64,000 nt of DNA from Gramella sp. MAR_2010_147 (lineage in GTDB: Bacteria > Bacteroidota > Bacteroidia > Flavobacteriales > Flavobacteriaceae). This document shows positions 63,504 through 64,000 of the stretch, piece after piece. The stretch is taken from positions 1,984,001-2,048,000 of the forward strand of contig NZ_LT629741.1 in the NCBI RefSeq assembly GCF_900105135.1, in the 5' to 3' direction. The notes under the pieces were generated by a model. The model was not told the DNA's origin. It ran no database searches and saw nothing but the letters and a program-made list of their open reading frames with translations. Position numbers and translations under genes: made by a program. Numbering within the stretch: position 1 is the stretch's first letter; each line of letters begins with the position of its first letter.

Positions 63504-64000
63504 ATGGCAAAGGTTAAGACTACTTATTATTGTCAGAAATGTGGTGCACAGTATTCCAAATGGCAGGGAAAATGTAATTCCTGTGGCGACTGGAATACCA
63601 TTGTTGAGGAATTAGTGCAAAAACCAGATCCAAAAGACTGGAAGACCTCAGCAAAAAAAGAAGCAAAAAAAGCATCAAAACCATTGCTGATAGGAGATAT
63701 TGAGAATACTCCGCAAAACCGGATGAATACCGGGAATAATGAATTAGACAGGGTTCTTGGAGGTGGCCTCGTTCCCGGGTCCTTAACGCTTCTTGGAGGC
63801 GAACCCGGTATTGGGAAAAGCACTCTTTTGCTGCAGATATCACTTGGCTTAAATTACAAAGTGCTATATGTTTCGGGAGAAGAAAGTCAGCAGCAAATTA
63901 AAATGCGTGCAGAACGCATCAATCCCAATCCTGCCAACTGCTTAATTTTAACAGAAACTAAAACCCAGAGTATCTTCCGTCAGGTAGAAGAAGTAGCGCC
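63504..64000 (+). CDS. radA: DNA repair protein RadA, 5' part
   Basis: The first 165 residues of RadA/Sms, a RecA-like helicase for branch migration. The frame runs off the window. It begins MAKVKTTYYCQKCGAQYSKW with a four-Cys zinc finger (Cys10, 13, 24, 27), then NELDRVLGGGLVPGSLTLLGG and the Walker A GEPGIGKST (about 99-107), and VLYVSGEESQQQI (the KNRFG motif lies beyond the window). It starts at ATG 63504, 19 bases after the esterase-like gene. Confidence 0.95.
   Translation, partial: MAKVKTTYYCQKCGAQYSKWQGKCNSCGDWNTIVEELVQKPDPKDWKTSAKKEAKKASKPLLIGDIENTPQNRMNTGNNELDRVLGGGLVPGSLTLLGGEPGIGKSTLLLQISLGLNYKVLYVSGEESQQQIKMRAERINPNPANCLILTETKTQSIFRQVEEVA

Overview
The window is a low-GC, tightly packed chromosomal segment from a member of the Bacteroidota, almost certainly a marine Flavobacteriaceae bacterium. 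A Gramella/Christiangramia-like genome is my best guess, from memory of gene order only. The evidence is: two SusC/SusD pairs, the gliding genes gldD and gldE next to ssb and mutY, TAnnTTTG-type -7 promoter elements, an atpD-atpC pair detached from the rest of the ATP synthase genes, a complete Mrp Na+/H+ antiporter operon, and many Bacteroidota-only families (DUF4270, DUF4199, DUF2805, a COX24-like mini-protein). I see no tRNA or rRNA gene, CRISPR array, insertion sequence, phage gene or integrase; almost everything reads as core genome.

Layout. 1-7257 (minus): a possible membrane-protein start at the edge, a SusD/SusC pair, and upstream of it three arsenosugar-pathway genes (glycosyltransferase, ArsS radical SAM enzyme, peroxidase-like protein) plus a small membrane protein. 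An AraC-type regulator is divergent from this block (7548-8594). 8591-10741: a DASS/SLC13 anion transporter and a START-like (SRPBCC) protein. 10869-17588 (minus): groES-groEL, and the run miaB, sigma-54 activator, lptE, TPR protein, secG. 17732-20841: an LVIVD-repeat lipoprotein, a DUF2805 protein, ribosomal proteins L27 and L21 (L21 has an added C-terminal domain) and a DUF4199 membrane protein. 20978-24387 (plus): an active/inactive pair of secreted M16 peptidases. 24435-29840 (minus): an EamA transporter and a second SusD/SusC pair.

29928-33471 (minus): gldD, gldE, ssb, mutY. 33613-37228 (plus): HU, a 29-residue COX24-like protein that is easily missed, RNase E/G, a DUF892 ferritin-like protein, a 66-residue membrane protein and recX. 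37218-45113 (minus): an eight-gene run bioF-bioD-bioA-SET-ketoacyl synthase-bioB-cupin-cupin. It combines biotin synthesis with a putative lysine methyltransferase and two tandem JmjC-like cupins, and is the most unusual gene grouping here. 45148-51390: MgtC, then mrpG to mrpA. 51713-53482: a secreted M61 peptidase with a PDZ domain. 53581-60006 (minus): atpC, atpD, glmS, a DUF4270 lipoprotein and a truncated glycogen-synthase-like protein. 60117-64000 (plus): panC, panD, a flippase-like membrane protein, an esterase-fold protein that has lost its nucleophilic serine, and the start of radA.

Working together: Mrp, and perhaps the DASS carrier, fit life in sea water. SusCD pairs, M16 and M61 peptidases, LptE and SecG serve the envelope and nutrient uptake. 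The bio and pan genes make cofactors. miaB, rplU, rpmA, the COX24-like protein and RNase E/G serve translation and RNA turnover. mutY, ssb, recX and radA serve DNA repair. Arsenosugar genes point to arsenic handling. All functions are read from sequence motifs and family knowledge; no search was run.
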